The position numbers and the translations under genes are program-made. From positions 1-64,000 of the forward strand of contig MSTD01000011.1 of NCBI GenBank assembly GCA_001942045.1: a stretch of 64,000 nucleotides of DNA. The letters are read 5' to 3'. This document shows, piece by piece, positions 9,032 to 17,501 of the stretch (positions within the stretch are counted from its first letter, which is position 1; every line of letters starts with the position of its first letter). This DNA is from Mycolicibacterium porcinum (GTDB lineage: Bacteria > Actinomycetota > Actinomycetes > Mycobacteriales > Mycobacteriaceae). The notes below the pieces were generated by a model. It was given only the letters and a program-made list of their open reading frames with translations. It was not told where the DNA came from and ran no database searches.

Positions 9032-9894
9032 GGCACGAACTCGACTTTCGACAGCTTGATCTGGTCACCTTCGCGGACCATGTCGACCGCCACCCGCCAC
9101 GGGCGCGGTTGTTGGTTGGCCCCGGTGGTGTTGGTGACCTTGGTGTTGACCGCCACGAGGACGACCGCCTTGTCGTCACTCATCGTGTCCACCGCGGCGC
9201 CGGTGACGTTGGCCTCGGTCACCACCTTCGCGTCCTGGGCCAGCTTGACGAAGTCCTTGGACTGGGCCTCGAAGTCTTCCCGGAACTCACCGGTCGAGTT
9301 GTCGAGGATGTTCCTGACGGCATCTTGGGCGTGGTTGAAGTCCAGCGACATCAGGGTGACGACGGTCTGGCGGGCCGCGGCGGTGTACTCAGCCGCGAGC
9401 TGTTGACGGTGCACGGCCTCGCGGTGGTGCCAGATCATCCAGCCGCTGGCGCCGAGCAGTCCGGCGATGACGATGAGCGTCAGGCAGCTGGCCAGCACCT
9501 TCCAGAACAGTCGGGATACCCGTACCTTTGGCAGGCGCGATGACTTGGTCTCCGTATCCGCTTCGGCTTCCTCGACGGGCTGGACCTCGACGGCTTCCGA
9601 CTCCGCGTCTACCGCTGTCGTCTCGGTGATCTCCGGAGCCGGGGTGTCGGTGTCATCGGTCTCGCTGTCGTCGGCCTCGCGGTTCTCGACCTCTGCGGCT
9701 GCCGCGGCGTTATCCGCGGCAGCAGCCTCGTTACGCAACCGAATGGCGCGGGCCCGGGCGCGCGCGGCGGCCGCCACGGCCTCGGCCTCTGCCGCCTCGG
9801 CTTCGGCCTGTTCGGCCAGTTTCTGCGCGTCGCTCGGTGACGCGTCATCTTCGCTAGTATCGAGTACCGGCGACGAAGGCTTGCGGGACGGCAT
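9028..9894 (-). CDS. Mce-associated membrane protein (Mam), first of pair
   Basis: A 288-residue protein. Residues 20-65 are an Ala/Glu/Arg-rich helical stretch that is probably coiled coil, followed by an acidic Thr/Asp/Glu linker to about 120, one transmembrane helix (about 130-153, LFWKVLASCLTLIVIAGLLGASGWMIW), and an outside domain resembling the other Mam protein. It is the promoter-proximal gene of the pair. The 142 bases upstream (to 9,895-10,036) separate it from the acyl-CoA synthetase on the same strand and contain one GAGAAT half-site (about 9930), but no full box. Mam proteins are thought to act with the YrbE/Mce complex in the envelope. Confidence 0.85.
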   Translation of the reverse strand: MPSRKPSSPVLDTSEDDASPSDAQKLAEQAEAEAAEAEAVAAAARARARAIRLRNEAAAADNAAAAAEVENREADDSETDDTDTPAPEITETTAVDAESEAVEVQPVEEAEADTETKSSRLPKVRVSRLFWKVLASCLTLIVIAGLLGASGWMIWHHREAVHRQQLAAEYTAAARQTVVTLMSLDFNHAQDAVRNILDNSTGEFREDFEAQSKDFVKLAQDAKVVTEANVTGAAVDTMSDDKAVVLVAVNTKVTNTTGANQQPRPWRVAVDMVREGDQIKLSKVEFVP

Positions 9895-10036
9895 GCCGAC
9901 CTCCTGTCCGTTCAGCAGCCTGCTTAACGAGAATTACGTTATCAGTTTGCGGTAGTGACCCGAGAGTACATCATCGGCAGCAGGCACTTAAATGGCCATT
10001 TACCTGCGGAAATGATGTTTACGCGCTGTGCGCTCA

Positions 10037-11542
10037 CTAGCCGGGATTGGCCGCTACCTGCGCCTCAAGCTCATTCTTCATCACCTTGCCGGTGGCGTTG
10101 AGCGGTAGTTCGTCGAGGAACTCGACATATCGGGGCACTTTGTAGCCGGCCATTCGCTCGCGGCTCCAGGCGATCAATTCCTCGGCGCCGGTCGCCGAGA
10201 CACCAGGCTCGTCCCGCAGCACCACGAACGCCTTGCCGACCTGGCCCATCCGCTCGTCGGCGACACCTATGACGGCGACCTGCGCGATCGCCGGATGCTC
10301 GAGCAGGAACCCCTCGATCTCGGCCGGATAGGCGTTGAATCCGCCGACGATGAACATGTCTTTCTTACGTCCGACGATCCGCAACCGACCGGACTCGGTG
10401 AACTCGCCGAGGTCTCCGGTGTGCAGCCAGCCGTCGGCGTCGATCGCTTCGGCGGTGGCCGCCGGGTCATCCAGATAGCCCTGCATCACGTTGTACCCAC
10501 GCACCAGCACCTCGGTGTCGTCGGCGATACGGACATCGACCCCCTCACACGGCAGTCCGGCCGTGGTGGCCACGTCCTCGGCCGAGTCGCCGGGCCGGGA
10601 CAGCGTGACGTTGCCTGCCTCGGTGAGGCCGTAGCCGGTCATCAACGTCTGGAATGGCAACTCTTCTCGGATGCGACGCACCAGTTCCACGGGGATGTCG
10701 GCGGCACCGGTCACCCCGGCCCGCAGCGTCGACAGCCGGTCACGGTCCGCGACAGCCAGAAGTGAGTGGTACAGCGTGGGCGGGCCCGGCAGCATCGTGA
10801 TGCGTTCGCGCTCAATGAGTTCCACGACATTGTCGACGTCGAAAACGGCCACCGGAAGCATCGTCGCGCCTCGCAGGAAGGACGCCACCAACCCCGCCTT
10901 CAACCCGAAAGTGTGGAAGTACGGGTTTATCATCAGATAGCGGTCGCCCTCGCGCAGATCCGCCAGGGTGGCCCACTCCTCGTACGCCCGCAGCGTCTGG
11001 CGGTGGCTCATCATCGCGCCTTTGGGCCTGCCGGTGGTACCCGAGGTGAAGATGACGTCAGCGATGTCGGTGGGCGCCACGTCGCGCGTGACGGGCGTGC
11101 CACTGGCCAGGAAGTCCGACTTCAGGTCGATGACCGGGACTTCGAGATCGGTCTCGGCGAACGTGAATTCCTGTCCGAGGAAACCCTTTTGCACCATCAC
11201 CGCCTTGGCGCCACTACGTGCCACCACGTCGGCTGCCTCGTCGGGTTTGAACCGGGTGTTGACCGGGACCAGCACGCCGCCGGCGGCCATGATGCCGAAG
11301 GCCGCGATGATCCACTCAGCCGAGTTGGGCGCCCAGACCGCGACCCGGTCCCCCTTGGCGACGCCGAACTCGGCGAACGCACCCGAGGCTTTTCGGATGC
11401 GCTCGACGAGTTCGGTGAAGGATAAACGCAGCGGACCGTCGGCCCCGCCCGGCTTGTCGCCGTAGTCGACGACCGCCTCCGTATCGCCGAACCGGTCCGC
11501 TGCACTCAAGACCATCCCGGGGATGGTCTGCCAATTCGACAC
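10037..11542 (-). CDS. FadD-type acyl-CoA synthetase
   Basis: A 501-residue ANL-superfamily enzyme. The AMP/ATP loop FTSGTTGRPKG lies at 165-175, the G-Y-G-L-T-E motif at about 305, the hinge Y-R/G-R-K-K-D region at about 410, and the C-terminal catalytic lysine in N-A-T-G-K at about 489. It would ligate CoA to a carboxylic acid through an acyl-adenylate. The GTG start at 11542 lies 3 nt after the stop of the amidohydrolase gene, so both form one transcript under the box at 12759. The short length and medium binding pocket region fit the FadD3-like group that activates ring-derived or short acids, but I cannot assign the substrate. Glycosylation or AMP-only roles are unlikely because all motifs are intact. 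Confidence 0.92.
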   Translation of the reverse strand: MSNWQTIPGMVLSAADRFGDTEAVVDYGDKPGGADGPLRLSFTELVERIRKASGAFAEFGVAKGDRVAVWAPNSAEWIIAAFGIMAAGGVLVPVNTRFKPDEAADVVARSGAKAVMVQKGFLGQEFTFAETDLEVPVIDLKSDFLASGTPVTRDVAPTDIADVIFTSGTTGRPKGAMMSHRQTLRAYEEWATLADLREGDRYLMINPYFHTFGLKAGLVASFLRGATMLPVAVFDVDNVVELIERERITMLPGPPTLYHSLLAVADRDRLSTLRAGVTGAADIPVELVRRIREELPFQTLMTGYGLTEAGNVTLSRPGDSAEDVATTAGLPCEGVDVRIADDTEVLVRGYNVMQGYLDDPAATAEAIDADGWLHTGDLGEFTESGRLRIVGRKKDMFIVGGFNAYPAEIEGFLLEHPAIAQVAVIGVADERMGQVGKAFVVLRDEPGVSATGAEELIAWSRERMAGYKVPRYVEFLDELPLNATGKVMKNELEAQVAANPG

Positions 11543-11545
11543 CCG

Positions 11546-12736
11546 TTACGTGGTGACGAGGCGGCCCAGGTTTCCACCCATGATCTTGGCCTGGTCTTCG
11601 ACCGAGAGGTGCTCGAGGGCGGTCACGTAGTGGGTGGGCTCGGCCAGACCCTCCGGGTGGGGCCAGTCCGACCCGTACAGCACCTGATCGACACCGATCA
11701 GGTTGATCAGGTCGTCGATGCCCTCCTCGTAGAACGGGCTGACGTAGATGCGGTTCTTGATCTCTTCGATCGGGTTGCCCAGGAAGGCCTCGGGCGCCTT
11801 CTTGTATACCTCTGCCATCGAATCAAGAAGGGGGAACATCCATTTCGAGCCAGCCTCGACGATGCCCACCTTGAGCTTCGGATGCCGGAACAGCGCACCG
11901 TGGATCACCCAGGAGGCCACGGCGTCCTGGATCGGGCGCCACTCGTTGAGGATCGACATGGCGTTGGTCTGGAACGGCAGCATCTCCTGCACCGTGCCGT
12001 CCCATTCCGAGGTGTAGCGCGAGTAGCCGCTGTCCGAGGAGTGCATGCCGACGAACACGTCGTACTCGACGCAGCGCTCCCAGAAGGGGTCGAACTCGGG
12101 CAGCGCGAACGAGCGCGGGCCACGGAAGCCAGGTACCGGGGCGGGACGAACCAGAATGGCGCGGGCACCGCGCTTGACCGCCCACTCCAGCTCCTCGATC
12201 GCCTTCTCGACGATCGGCAAGGTGATGACCGGAGTGACGAAGATGCGGTTCTGGTAGTTGAAGCCCCAGACCTCGTCGAGCCACTGGTTGAGCGAGTGGA
12301 TGATGACGTGGATGGCGACCGGATTGTCGCGCAGCCGCTCCTCGATGAGACTGGCCAGCGTCGGGAACATCAGCGAGCGATCGACGCCCAGTTCGTTCAT
12401 CAGCTCCAGGCGGGGAGCCGGCTCGAAGAATGCCGGGATGGACCGCATCGGCTCACCGAACAGCTCGCGCTTGCTCTTGCCATCCGGGTTGCCGAACTTG
12501 AAGTACTCCTCCCAAGCACCCGGCTTGGCGACATGCGAGAAGGTCGGGTTCGGGATGTAGTTGCTGATGTGGCCGTCGATCGCGATCTTGGTGCGGCCGT
12601 TGACCTCCACGTACTGGACGATGTCCTTGTACTCCTTGGGGAGGTACTTGGTCATCGCCTCCGGCGGCTCGTAGAGATGGTTGTCCGCGTCGAACAGCGG
12701 AAACGGAATGTCGACCCTATGCGACAGTTGCCCCAT
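11546..12736 (-). CDS. Amidohydrolase family 2 (COG2159) metal-dependent hydrolase/decarboxylase
   Basis: A 396-residue TIM-barrel protein related to ACMSD-type decarboxylases. The N-terminal metal motif is intact (F-D-A-D-N-H, residues 15-20) and the C-terminal acid is present in G-S-D-W-P-H (about residues 353-358). The ATG at 12736 has AAGGAG 9 nt upstream. Such enzymes cleave C-C or C-N/O bonds in catabolism of ring compounds and are common in mycobacterial lipid and steroid clusters. It is followed by an acyl-CoA synthetase with only 3 nt between them, so it may produce or trim the acid that the ligase activates. Compare the two amidohydrolases at 56989 and 58124, of which one has lost its metal residues. 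Confidence 0.88.
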   Translation of the reverse strand: MGQLSHRVDIPFPLFDADNHLYEPPEAMTKYLPKEYKDIVQYVEVNGRTKIAIDGHISNYIPNPTFSHVAKPGAWEEYFKFGNPDGKSKRELFGEPMRSIPAFFEPAPRLELMNELGVDRSLMFPTLASLIEERLRDNPVAIHVIIHSLNQWLDEVWGFNYQNRIFVTPVITLPIVEKAIEELEWAVKRGARAILVRPAPVPGFRGPRSFALPEFDPFWERCVEYDVFVGMHSSDSGYSRYTSEWDGTVQEMLPFQTNAMSILNEWRPIQDAVASWVIHGALFRHPKLKVGIVEAGSKWMFPLLDSMAEVYKKAPEAFLGNPIEEIKNRIYVSPFYEEGIDDLINLIGVDQVLYGSDWPHPEGLAEPTHYVTALEHLSVEDQAKIMGGNLGRLVTT

Positions 12737-12758
12737 GGAAAACTCCTTTGCAATTCGA

Positions 12759-12773
12759 GAGAATCATATTCTC
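12759..12773. promoter_or_regulatory. TTCTC-family operator, everted form (box A)
   Basis: GAGAAT-CAT-ATTCTC is a perfect 6+3+6 palindrome ending 23 bp upstream of the amidohydrolase ATG. It uses the same half-site as the ATTCTC-N7-GAGAAT boxes elsewhere in the window but in the everted order. The same everted form occurs at 56744. Confidence 0.55.
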
Positions 12774-12815
12774 ACTTGATACCTGCCGCAATCCCCATCT
12801 CGGCCCGAGGGCTGC

Positions 12816-14357
12816 TCACCGGGCGATTGCAGCAATCTCCTGACGGATGACGAACTTCTGCACCTTCCCGCTGGCCGTGCGGGGAAAGTCTTGGGCCAGA
12901 TGTAGCTCTTCCGGCCACTTCTGCCGGGCTACGCCGTTGGACTCGAAATGCGACCGGACCTGATCGAGGGTGGGCATCGTGCCGCCCTCGCGCACCCGCA
13001 GCACCGCGGCCACCCGCTCCCCCAGGCGTGCATCAGGAGCGGCCACCACGATCGCCTCGATCACGTCCGGCAGGCCGAGTAGCACCTCCTCGACCTCCAG
13101 CGCGCTGATGTTCTCGCCGCCACGGATGATGAGATCGGTGGTGCGATCGGTGATGGTCAGGTACCCGTCCTCGTCCAGCACCCCGATGTCCCCGGTGCGG
13201 TACCAGCCGTCGGCGTCGAAATGCTTTGCGGTGAGCGCATCGTCGGTGTAGCCGAGGCACAGATCCGGTCCACGGCTGAAGATCTCGCCGTCCGGCCCGA
13301 GCCGGATCTCCACACCGGGCCGCACGTTCCCGTCGGTGTACAACCGCTTGGCCTCCGGAGCCCCGGCGCCCGATCCGGTGATCGACGGATGCTCGGTGCT
13401 GCCGTAGGAGCGGAAGACGAACAGGCCCAGATCGGCCAGCCGCCGCGTGACCGCCGCCGGTACCGTCGAGCCACCCAGGCCGACGGTGGTAAACCGGGCA
13501 AGATGACGTTCGTCGAACTTCGGATGGTCCATCAGGCTGGTGACGAAATACGGTGGCCCACCACCGATCGACAGCTCATCGCGCTCGATCAGCTCGAGGA
13601 CCTTGCCCGGGTCCCAGACGTCACACAGATCGATCGGCGCGCCCTCGAGCACCGGGATCAGGAAGGCGCCGAGCATCCCGATGAAGTGCCCGACGGGCGT
13701 GGCCGTGAGCTGACGACCGCGGTCCGGCGGGTAGTTCTCCAGGAGCTGGCGGGTTTCGAAGCCCAGTGTCTGATGACTGTGGATGACGCCCTTGGGCTCG
13801 CGCGTGGTCCCGGAGGTGAACGCGATCAGCGCCGGCGCCGCCGGGTCCGCGGTGAGCGTGCCGCTCATGGGCTCGTCGGCGAGGAGCTCGGTGAACGAAG
13901 ATTGACCGACCAGACCGACGATCGGGACCTCGGCACACAGATCGGGCTCGAACTTCATCCGGCCGAACTGCTCGGTGGTGATGAAGACCTTCGGATTGGC
14001 CGTGGCCATGATGTGGCCGAGTTCCTTGCGTCCGTAGAAGTGCACGATCGGAACCGTCACCGCACCCAGGAACGCCGAGGCCCAGAACGCGACCGCGGCC
14101 TCCATCCAGTTCGGCAGCTGCATGGCCACCACGTCGCTGGGCCCGACCCCACGGTCCCGCAGCCCGGCGGCCAGGCGTCGAGCGGTGTGCTCGACCTCGC
14201 CGAACGTGCCCTGGTACGGACGTGTCTCGGAGTGCACGTAGAACCCGGCATCGGGGCTGGCCGCCAGACCGTCGGCCAGCATCTGGCCCAGGGTTTCGGG
14301 CCGCCACCAGCCATTTTCGACGTACCGTTTGGTCAGCTCAACGGGGATGTCGCGCAC
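12816..14357 (-). CDS. FadD-type acyl-CoA synthetase
   Basis: The frame is open far upstream, but protein-like sequence begins at the GTG at 14357 (V-R-D-I-P-V-E-L-T-K-R-Y), giving 513 residues. Motifs are the nucleotide loop FTSGTTREPKG (about 185-195), the Y-G-S-T-E motif (about 315), the G-D-I-G / D-R-T-T-D-L-I-I-R-G-G-E-N-I hinge segment (about 415) and the catalytic lysine in R-T-A-S-G-K near the C-terminus. It resembles cyclohexanecarboxylate/long-chain CoA ligase types; substrate unknown. The start lies only 13 nt from box B (14370), so a leaderless or very short leader is expected. It is divergent from the enoyl-CoA hydratase at 14416, sharing one operator. Confidence 0.9.
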   Translation of the reverse strand: MRDIPVELTKRYVENGWWRPETLGQMLADGLAASPDAGFYVHSETRPYQGTFGEVEHTARRLAAGLRDRGVGPSDVVAMQLPNWMEAAVAFWASAFLGAVTVPIVHFYGRKELGHIMATANPKVFITTEQFGRMKFEPDLCAEVPIVGLVGQSSFTELLADEPMSGTLTADPAAPALIAFTSGTTREPKGVIHSHQTLGFETRQLLENYPPDRGRQLTATPVGHFIGMLGAFLIPVLEGAPIDLCDVWDPGKVLELIERDELSIGGGPPYFVTSLMDHPKFDERHLARFTTVGLGGSTVPAAVTRRLADLGLFVFRSYGSTEHPSITGSGAGAPEAKRLYTDGNVRPGVEIRLGPDGEIFSRGPDLCLGYTDDALTAKHFDADGWYRTGDIGVLDEDGYLTITDRTTDLIIRGGENISALEVEEVLLGLPDVIEAIVVAAPDARLGERVAAVLRVREGGTMPTLDQVRSHFESNGVARQKWPEELHLAQDFPRTASGKVQKFVIRQEIAAIAR

Positions 14358-14369
14358 ATCGGTGATGTT

Positions 14370-14388
14370 ATTCTCATCAAACGAGAAT
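14370..14388. promoter_or_regulatory. TTCTC-family operator (box B)
   Basis: ATTCTC (14370-14375), 7-nt spacer, GAGAAT (14383-14388): a perfect inverted repeat placed in the 58-bp gap between the divergent acyl-CoA synthetase (start 14357) and enoyl-CoA hydratase (start 14416). Position over both start regions suits a repressor that blocks both promoters. Confidence 0.6.
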
Positions 14389-14415
14389 GCCAATCCCGGA
14401 ACTGGAGAACGTTTG

Positions 14416-15132
14416 ATGGTCGACCTTGAAATCGACGGCGAACTGGCGGTCATCACGATCGACCGCCCGCAGGCGCGCAACGCCATCTCGCTTGACACCA
14501 TGGATGCGCTGAACAAGGCGCTGGACGGCGCGGTCGGTGCCCGCGCCCTGGTGATCACCGGCGGCGGCGACCGGGCCTTCGTCTCCGGGGGCGATCTCAA
14601 GGAACTGGCAGCCCTGCGCACCGAACTCGAGGCGTCTGAGATGGCCTGGCGGATGCGAACCATCTGCGACCGCCTCGCGGGTTTCGACGGACCGGTCGTC
14701 GCGGCACTCAACGGCCACGCCCTCGGCGGTGGGGCCGAAGTGGCGGTGGCGGCTGACATCAGAATCGCCGCCGATGACATCAAGATCGGGTTCAATCAGG
14801 TGGCGCTGGCCATCATGCCGGCCTGGGGTGGAGCCGAACGGCTCGCCAAACTCGTCGGCCCCAGTCGCGCGCTGCTGTTGGCCGGGACCGGCCGCATCCT
14901 GGGCGCCCGCGAAGCCGAGCAGGTCGGGCTGATCGACCAGGTGGTCCCCCGGGCCGAATTCGCCGAGACGTGGCGGACGACGGCGCAACTGCTGGCCCGG
15001 CGTCCGGCCGGCGAGGTCAAGCGCGTGATCAACGGAGTGTCGACGACCGAGGCGGTTGCCGCGTTCGCCCGGCTCTGGTGCTCCGACGAGCACTGGGCCG
15101 CCGCGGACAAGGTGATGAACAAGGGCAAGTAG
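14416..15132 (+). CDS. Enoyl-CoA hydratase/isomerase family protein
   Basis: A 238-residue crotonase-fold protein starting at ATG 14416 with GGAGA 9 nt upstream; an earlier ATG at 14329 lies beyond the operator and would overlap the divergent gene. Oxyanion-hole features are visible: A-F-V-S-G-G-D-L-K-E (about 57-66) and A-L-N-G-H-A-L-G-G-G-A-E (about 97-108). In place of the usual pair of catalytic glutamates, only some acidic positions are seen (G-G-A-E and the following loop N-Q-V-A-L-A-I-M-P-A-W-G-G), so hydratase, isomerase or hydrolase activity cannot be chosen. It probably acts in beta-oxidation with the CoA ligases next to it. Confidence 0.87.
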   Translation: MVDLEIDGELAVITIDRPQARNAISLDTMDALNKALDGAVGARALVITGGGDRAFVSGGDLKELAALRTELEASEMAWRMRTICDRLAGFDGPVVAALNGHALGGGAEVAVAADIRIAADDIKIGFNQVALAIMPAWGGAERLAKLVGPSRALLLAGTGRILGAREAEQVGLIDQVVPRAEFAETWRTTAQLLARRPAGEVKRVINGVSTTEAVAAFARLWCSDEHWAAADKVMNKGK

Positions 15133-15151
15133 CCCCTTCCCGCCGCCCCTT

Positions 15152-15218
15152 CCCGCCGAAATGGCATTCCGGCAGACAAAGTTCGACTACCGGCCTGCTG
15201 GAATGCCGTTTCGGCGGG
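15152..15218. terminator. Bidirectional stem-loop between convergent genes
   Basis: Two 24-nt arms (15152-15175 and 15195-15218, beginning CCCGCCGAAATGGC and ending GCCGTTTCGGCGGG) pair with two mismatches around a 19-nt loop. It lies between the convergent enoyl-CoA hydratase and VOC genes, and its distal arm ends 2 nt before the VOC stop. No T-run follows, as is usual in mycobacteria. Confidence 0.6.
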
Positions 15219-15220
15219 GG

Positions 15221-15739
15221 TCAGCCCAGCTCCCGGACCGGATCACTGCCGTCCCAGCCGATGGCCTGCTCACGGACGTAGGCCCCCATACCGGCGGAGG
15301 CCTCGGTCAACTCCATGATCTCGACGATCGCGGCCCCGGTCGGCGGTTCGAAGTAGGCGAAGCGCACCCCCTCCCCCTCGCCACCGGACCACACCTGGGG
15401 CCAGCCGGCCTCGGCCAGCTTGGCCATCGCCGCGTCGAAATCTTCTGCCCAGTAAGCAAGTTGGTGAAACCCACCGCCGGTCGCGGCCAGGAACTCGGTG
15501 AAGATGCTGGGCGTCTCGTCCAGCTGCTGGATCAACTCGACCTGGAGGTCACCGCTGTTGGACAACGCCATGGACAGTTTCACCTCGCACGGCGCATCCC
15601 GATAGGTCACCCGCTGCGGCAGGTTGCGGATCACGAACCACGGGCCGACGCCCATCTTGAGCCAGCCCGCTATGGCGTCGTCCAGGTCGGTCACCACGTA
15701 CCCGATCTGGCGGACCTCGCCCGGTAGAACCTCACCCAC
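15221..15739 (-). CDS. VOC (glyoxalase/bleomycin-resistance/dioxygenase) superfamily protein
   Basis: A 172-residue protein with the paired beta-alpha-beta-beta-beta units of the VOC fold: R-Q-I-G-Y-V-V-T-D-L-D-D-A-I starts the first half and F-H-Q-L-A-Y-W-A-E-D-F-D-A-A the second. Candidate metal ligands are H95/Q96 and a later Glu. The family contains epimerases, lyases and extradiol dioxygenases; in CoA-pathway neighbourhoods a methylmalonyl-CoA-epimerase-like or isomerase role is often proposed, but nothing here decides it. It is divergent from the DUF35/thiolase pair and shares box C with them. Confidence 0.8.
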   Translation of the reverse strand: MGEVLPGEVRQIGYVVTDLDDAIAGWLKMGVGPWFVIRNLPQRVTYRDAPCEVKLSMALSNSGDLQVELIQQLDETPSIFTEFLAATGGGFHQLAYWAEDFDAAMAKLAEAGWPQVWSGGEGEGVRFAYFEPPTGAAIVEIMELTEASAGMGAYVREQAIGWDGSDPVRELG

Positions 15740-15794
15740 GCCGACTCCTTCTGTCGCACTGCCTCAGCCGCGTTCACGAGCCTACCGAGAGTAG

Positions 15795-15813
15795 GTTCTC
15801 ACTAGACGAGAAT
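15795..15813. promoter_or_regulatory. TTCTC-family operator (box C)
   Basis: GTTCTC-N7-GAGAAT, one position away from a perfect repeat, lying in the 99-bp gap between the divergent VOC gene (start 15739) and DUF35 gene (start 15839). Confidence 0.6.
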
Positions 15814-15838
15814 TCCATTTCCAGTTATCGTCAGCGAC

Positions 15839-16270
15839 GTGTCAACTCAGATTGCTCTGGCGCCGGAGATCTCGACGTGGCCGGACGCCGAACCCCAGCT
15901 GATCGGCAGCCGCTGCACCGATTGCACGGCCGCCGCCTTCCCGGCCCAGGCCCGCTGCCCCAAGTGCTCCGGCGGCAACACCGAACAGGTGAAGCTCCCC
16001 CGCCGCGGCACCGTCATCGCCTGGACCACCCAGGGCTTCCCACCCGGCGCCCCCTACAAAGGCCCTACCGGCAAGAACTTCGTGCCGTTCGGCGTCGGCC
16101 TCGTCGAACTCACCGACGACACCGGACCCGTCCTCCGCGTCGAAGGGCGCCTCACCGAAAACGACCCCGCCAAACTGCGATTCGGCATGGACGTCGAGCT
16201 CACCATGATCCCGTTCACCACAGACGAAGAGGGCAACGAGATTGTCACCTTCGCCTTCCAGCCGGTGTAG
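15839..16270 (+). CDS. DUF35 OB-fold acyl-CoA-binding protein with zinc ribbon
   Basis: A 143-residue protein from a GTG at 15839. The N-terminal rubredoxin-like zinc ribbon has C26-x2-C29 and C40-x2-C43, followed by the OB-fold (R-G-T-V-I-A-W-T-T-Q... F-G-V-G-L-V-E-L) and an acidic C-terminal strand. DUF35 proteins act as obligate partners of thiolase-like enzymes, as with ChsH2 and Ltp2 in steroid side-chain cleavage. A thiolase gene follows after 12 nt, fitting a DUF35-thiolase complex. A second DUF35 domain is fused to a thiolase-like domain at 62727. Confidence 0.88.
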   Translation: MSTQIALAPEISTWPDAEPQLIGSRCTDCTAAAFPAQARCPKCSGGNTEQVKLPRRGTVIAWTTQGFPPGAPYKGPTGKNFVPFGVGLVELTDDTGPVLRVEGRLTENDPAKLRFGMDVELTMIPFTTDEEGNEIVTFAFQPV

Positions 16271-16282
16271 AGAGGCACAACC

Positions 16283-17428
16283 ATGACCAACGATGTAGCC
16301 ATCATCGGCGTCGGCCTGCACCCGTTCGGCCGCTTCGACAAAACCGCGATGCAAATGGGCGCCGAGGCAATCCAATTCGCCCTCGAGGATGCCGGACTTC
16401 AGTGGAAGGACATCCAGTTCGGCTTCGGCGGCAGCTACGAGGTGTCGAATCCCGATGCGGTGACCCGCCTGGTCGGGCTGACCGGCATCACGTTCACCAA
16501 CGTGTTCAATGCCTGCGCCACCGCCGCCAGTGCAATCCAGCAGACCGCCGACACGATCCGGTTGGGCAAGTACGACATCGGGATCGCGATCGGCCTGGAC
16601 AAGCACCCGCGCGGCGCATTCACCGACGATCCGGCCAAACTCGCCCTGCCGCAGTGGTATGCCGAGAACGGTCAGTTCGTCACCACCAAGTTCTTCGGCA
16701 TGAAGGCCAACCACTACATCCACAAGCACAACATCTCCGAGGAGACGTTGGCGCGGGTGGCCAACAAGAACTTCCGCAATGGCGAGAAGAACCCGAACGC
16801 GTTCCGGCGCAAGGAGATTTCCGTCGAAGAGATCATGGCCTCGCCGGTGCTGAACTACCCGTTGCGGCAGTACATGTTCTGCGCGCCCGACGAAGGCGCG
16901 GCCGCGGTGATCATGTGCCGTGCCGACATCGCGCACAAATACACCGACAAACCGGTGTACGTGCGGGCCAGCGAGATCCGGACCCGCACCTTCGGCGCAT
17001 ACGAGGTGCACGCCACCTCCGCGCCGCTCGACGAGGATCCCTCACCGACGGTGTTTGCGGCCAAGGCCGCCTACGAGGCCGCGGGCATCGGGCCCGAGGA
17101 CGTCGACATCGCCCAACTGCAGGACACCGACGCCGGCGCCGAGGTGATCCACATGGCCGAGACCGGGCTGTGTGCCGATGGCGAGCAGGAGAAGCTGCTG
17201 GCCGACGGCGCCACCGAGATCGGCGGGTCGATCCCGGTCAACACCGACGGCGGACTGATCGCCAACGGGGAGCCGATCGGCGCTTCGGGGCTGCGCCAGA
17301 TGCACGAGTTGGTCCGCCAGCTCCGCGGCGAGGCCGGCGAACGCCAGGTGCCGGGCAACCCGCGAGTCGGCCTGGCCCAGGTCTACGGCGCGCCAGGCAC
17401 AGCCTCGGCGACGATCCTGTCGCTCTAG
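16283..17428 (+). CDS. Thiolase-fold (SCP2/lipid-transfer type) acyltransferase
   Basis: A 381-residue thiolase-superfamily protein. The nucleophile cysteine is present (F-N-A-C-A-T-A, Cys78), which favours true thiolase activity over the Cys-less Ltp2-type aldolases. The C-terminal motif reads G-G-L-I-A-N-G-E-P-I-G-A-S-G (about residues 323-336), with Glu where classical thiolases have His in G-H-P; this GEP form is common among actinobacterial SCP2-type thiolases. It follows the DUF35 gene by 12 nt and probably forms a complex with it to cleave a beta-ketoacyl-CoA. Substrate unknown. Confidence 0.87.
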   Translation: MTNDVAIIGVGLHPFGRFDKTAMQMGAEAIQFALEDAGLQWKDIQFGFGGSYEVSNPDAVTRLVGLTGITFTNVFNACATAASAIQQTADTIRLGKYDIGIAIGLDKHPRGAFTDDPAKLALPQWYAENGQFVTTKFFGMKANHYIHKHNISEETLARVANKNFRNGEKNPNAFRRKEISVEEIMASPVLNYPLRQYMFCAPDEGAAAVIMCRADIAHKYTDKPVYVRASEIRTRTFGAYEVHATSAPLDEDPSPTVFAAKAAYEAAGIGPEDVDIAQLQDTDAGAEVIHMAETGLCADGEQEKLLADGATEIGGSIPVNTDGGLIANGEPIGASGLRQMHELVRQLRGEAGERQVPGNPRVGLAQVYGAPGTASATILSL

Positions 17429-17440
17429 CGGCGCCGCCGT

Positions 17441-17476
17441 GAATGTCCCCCGCAACCACTGGTTCGGGGGCCATTC
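17441..17476. terminator. Stem-loop between convergent genes
   Basis: GAATGTCCCCCG (17441-17452) pairs with CGGGGGCCATTC (17465-17476) with one mismatch and a 12-nt loop, between the stops of the thiolase gene (17428) and the convergent TetR gene (17502). Confidence 0.55.
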
Positions 17477-17501
17477 GCGACCGTTGACGCAGGGGCTGGC
17501 C

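Noticed and set aside
14358..14795. N-terminal extension of the acyl-CoA synthetase
   Set aside because: The extension runs through the operator and the divergent enoyl-CoA hydratase and shows low-complexity, Ser/Arg-rich sequence.
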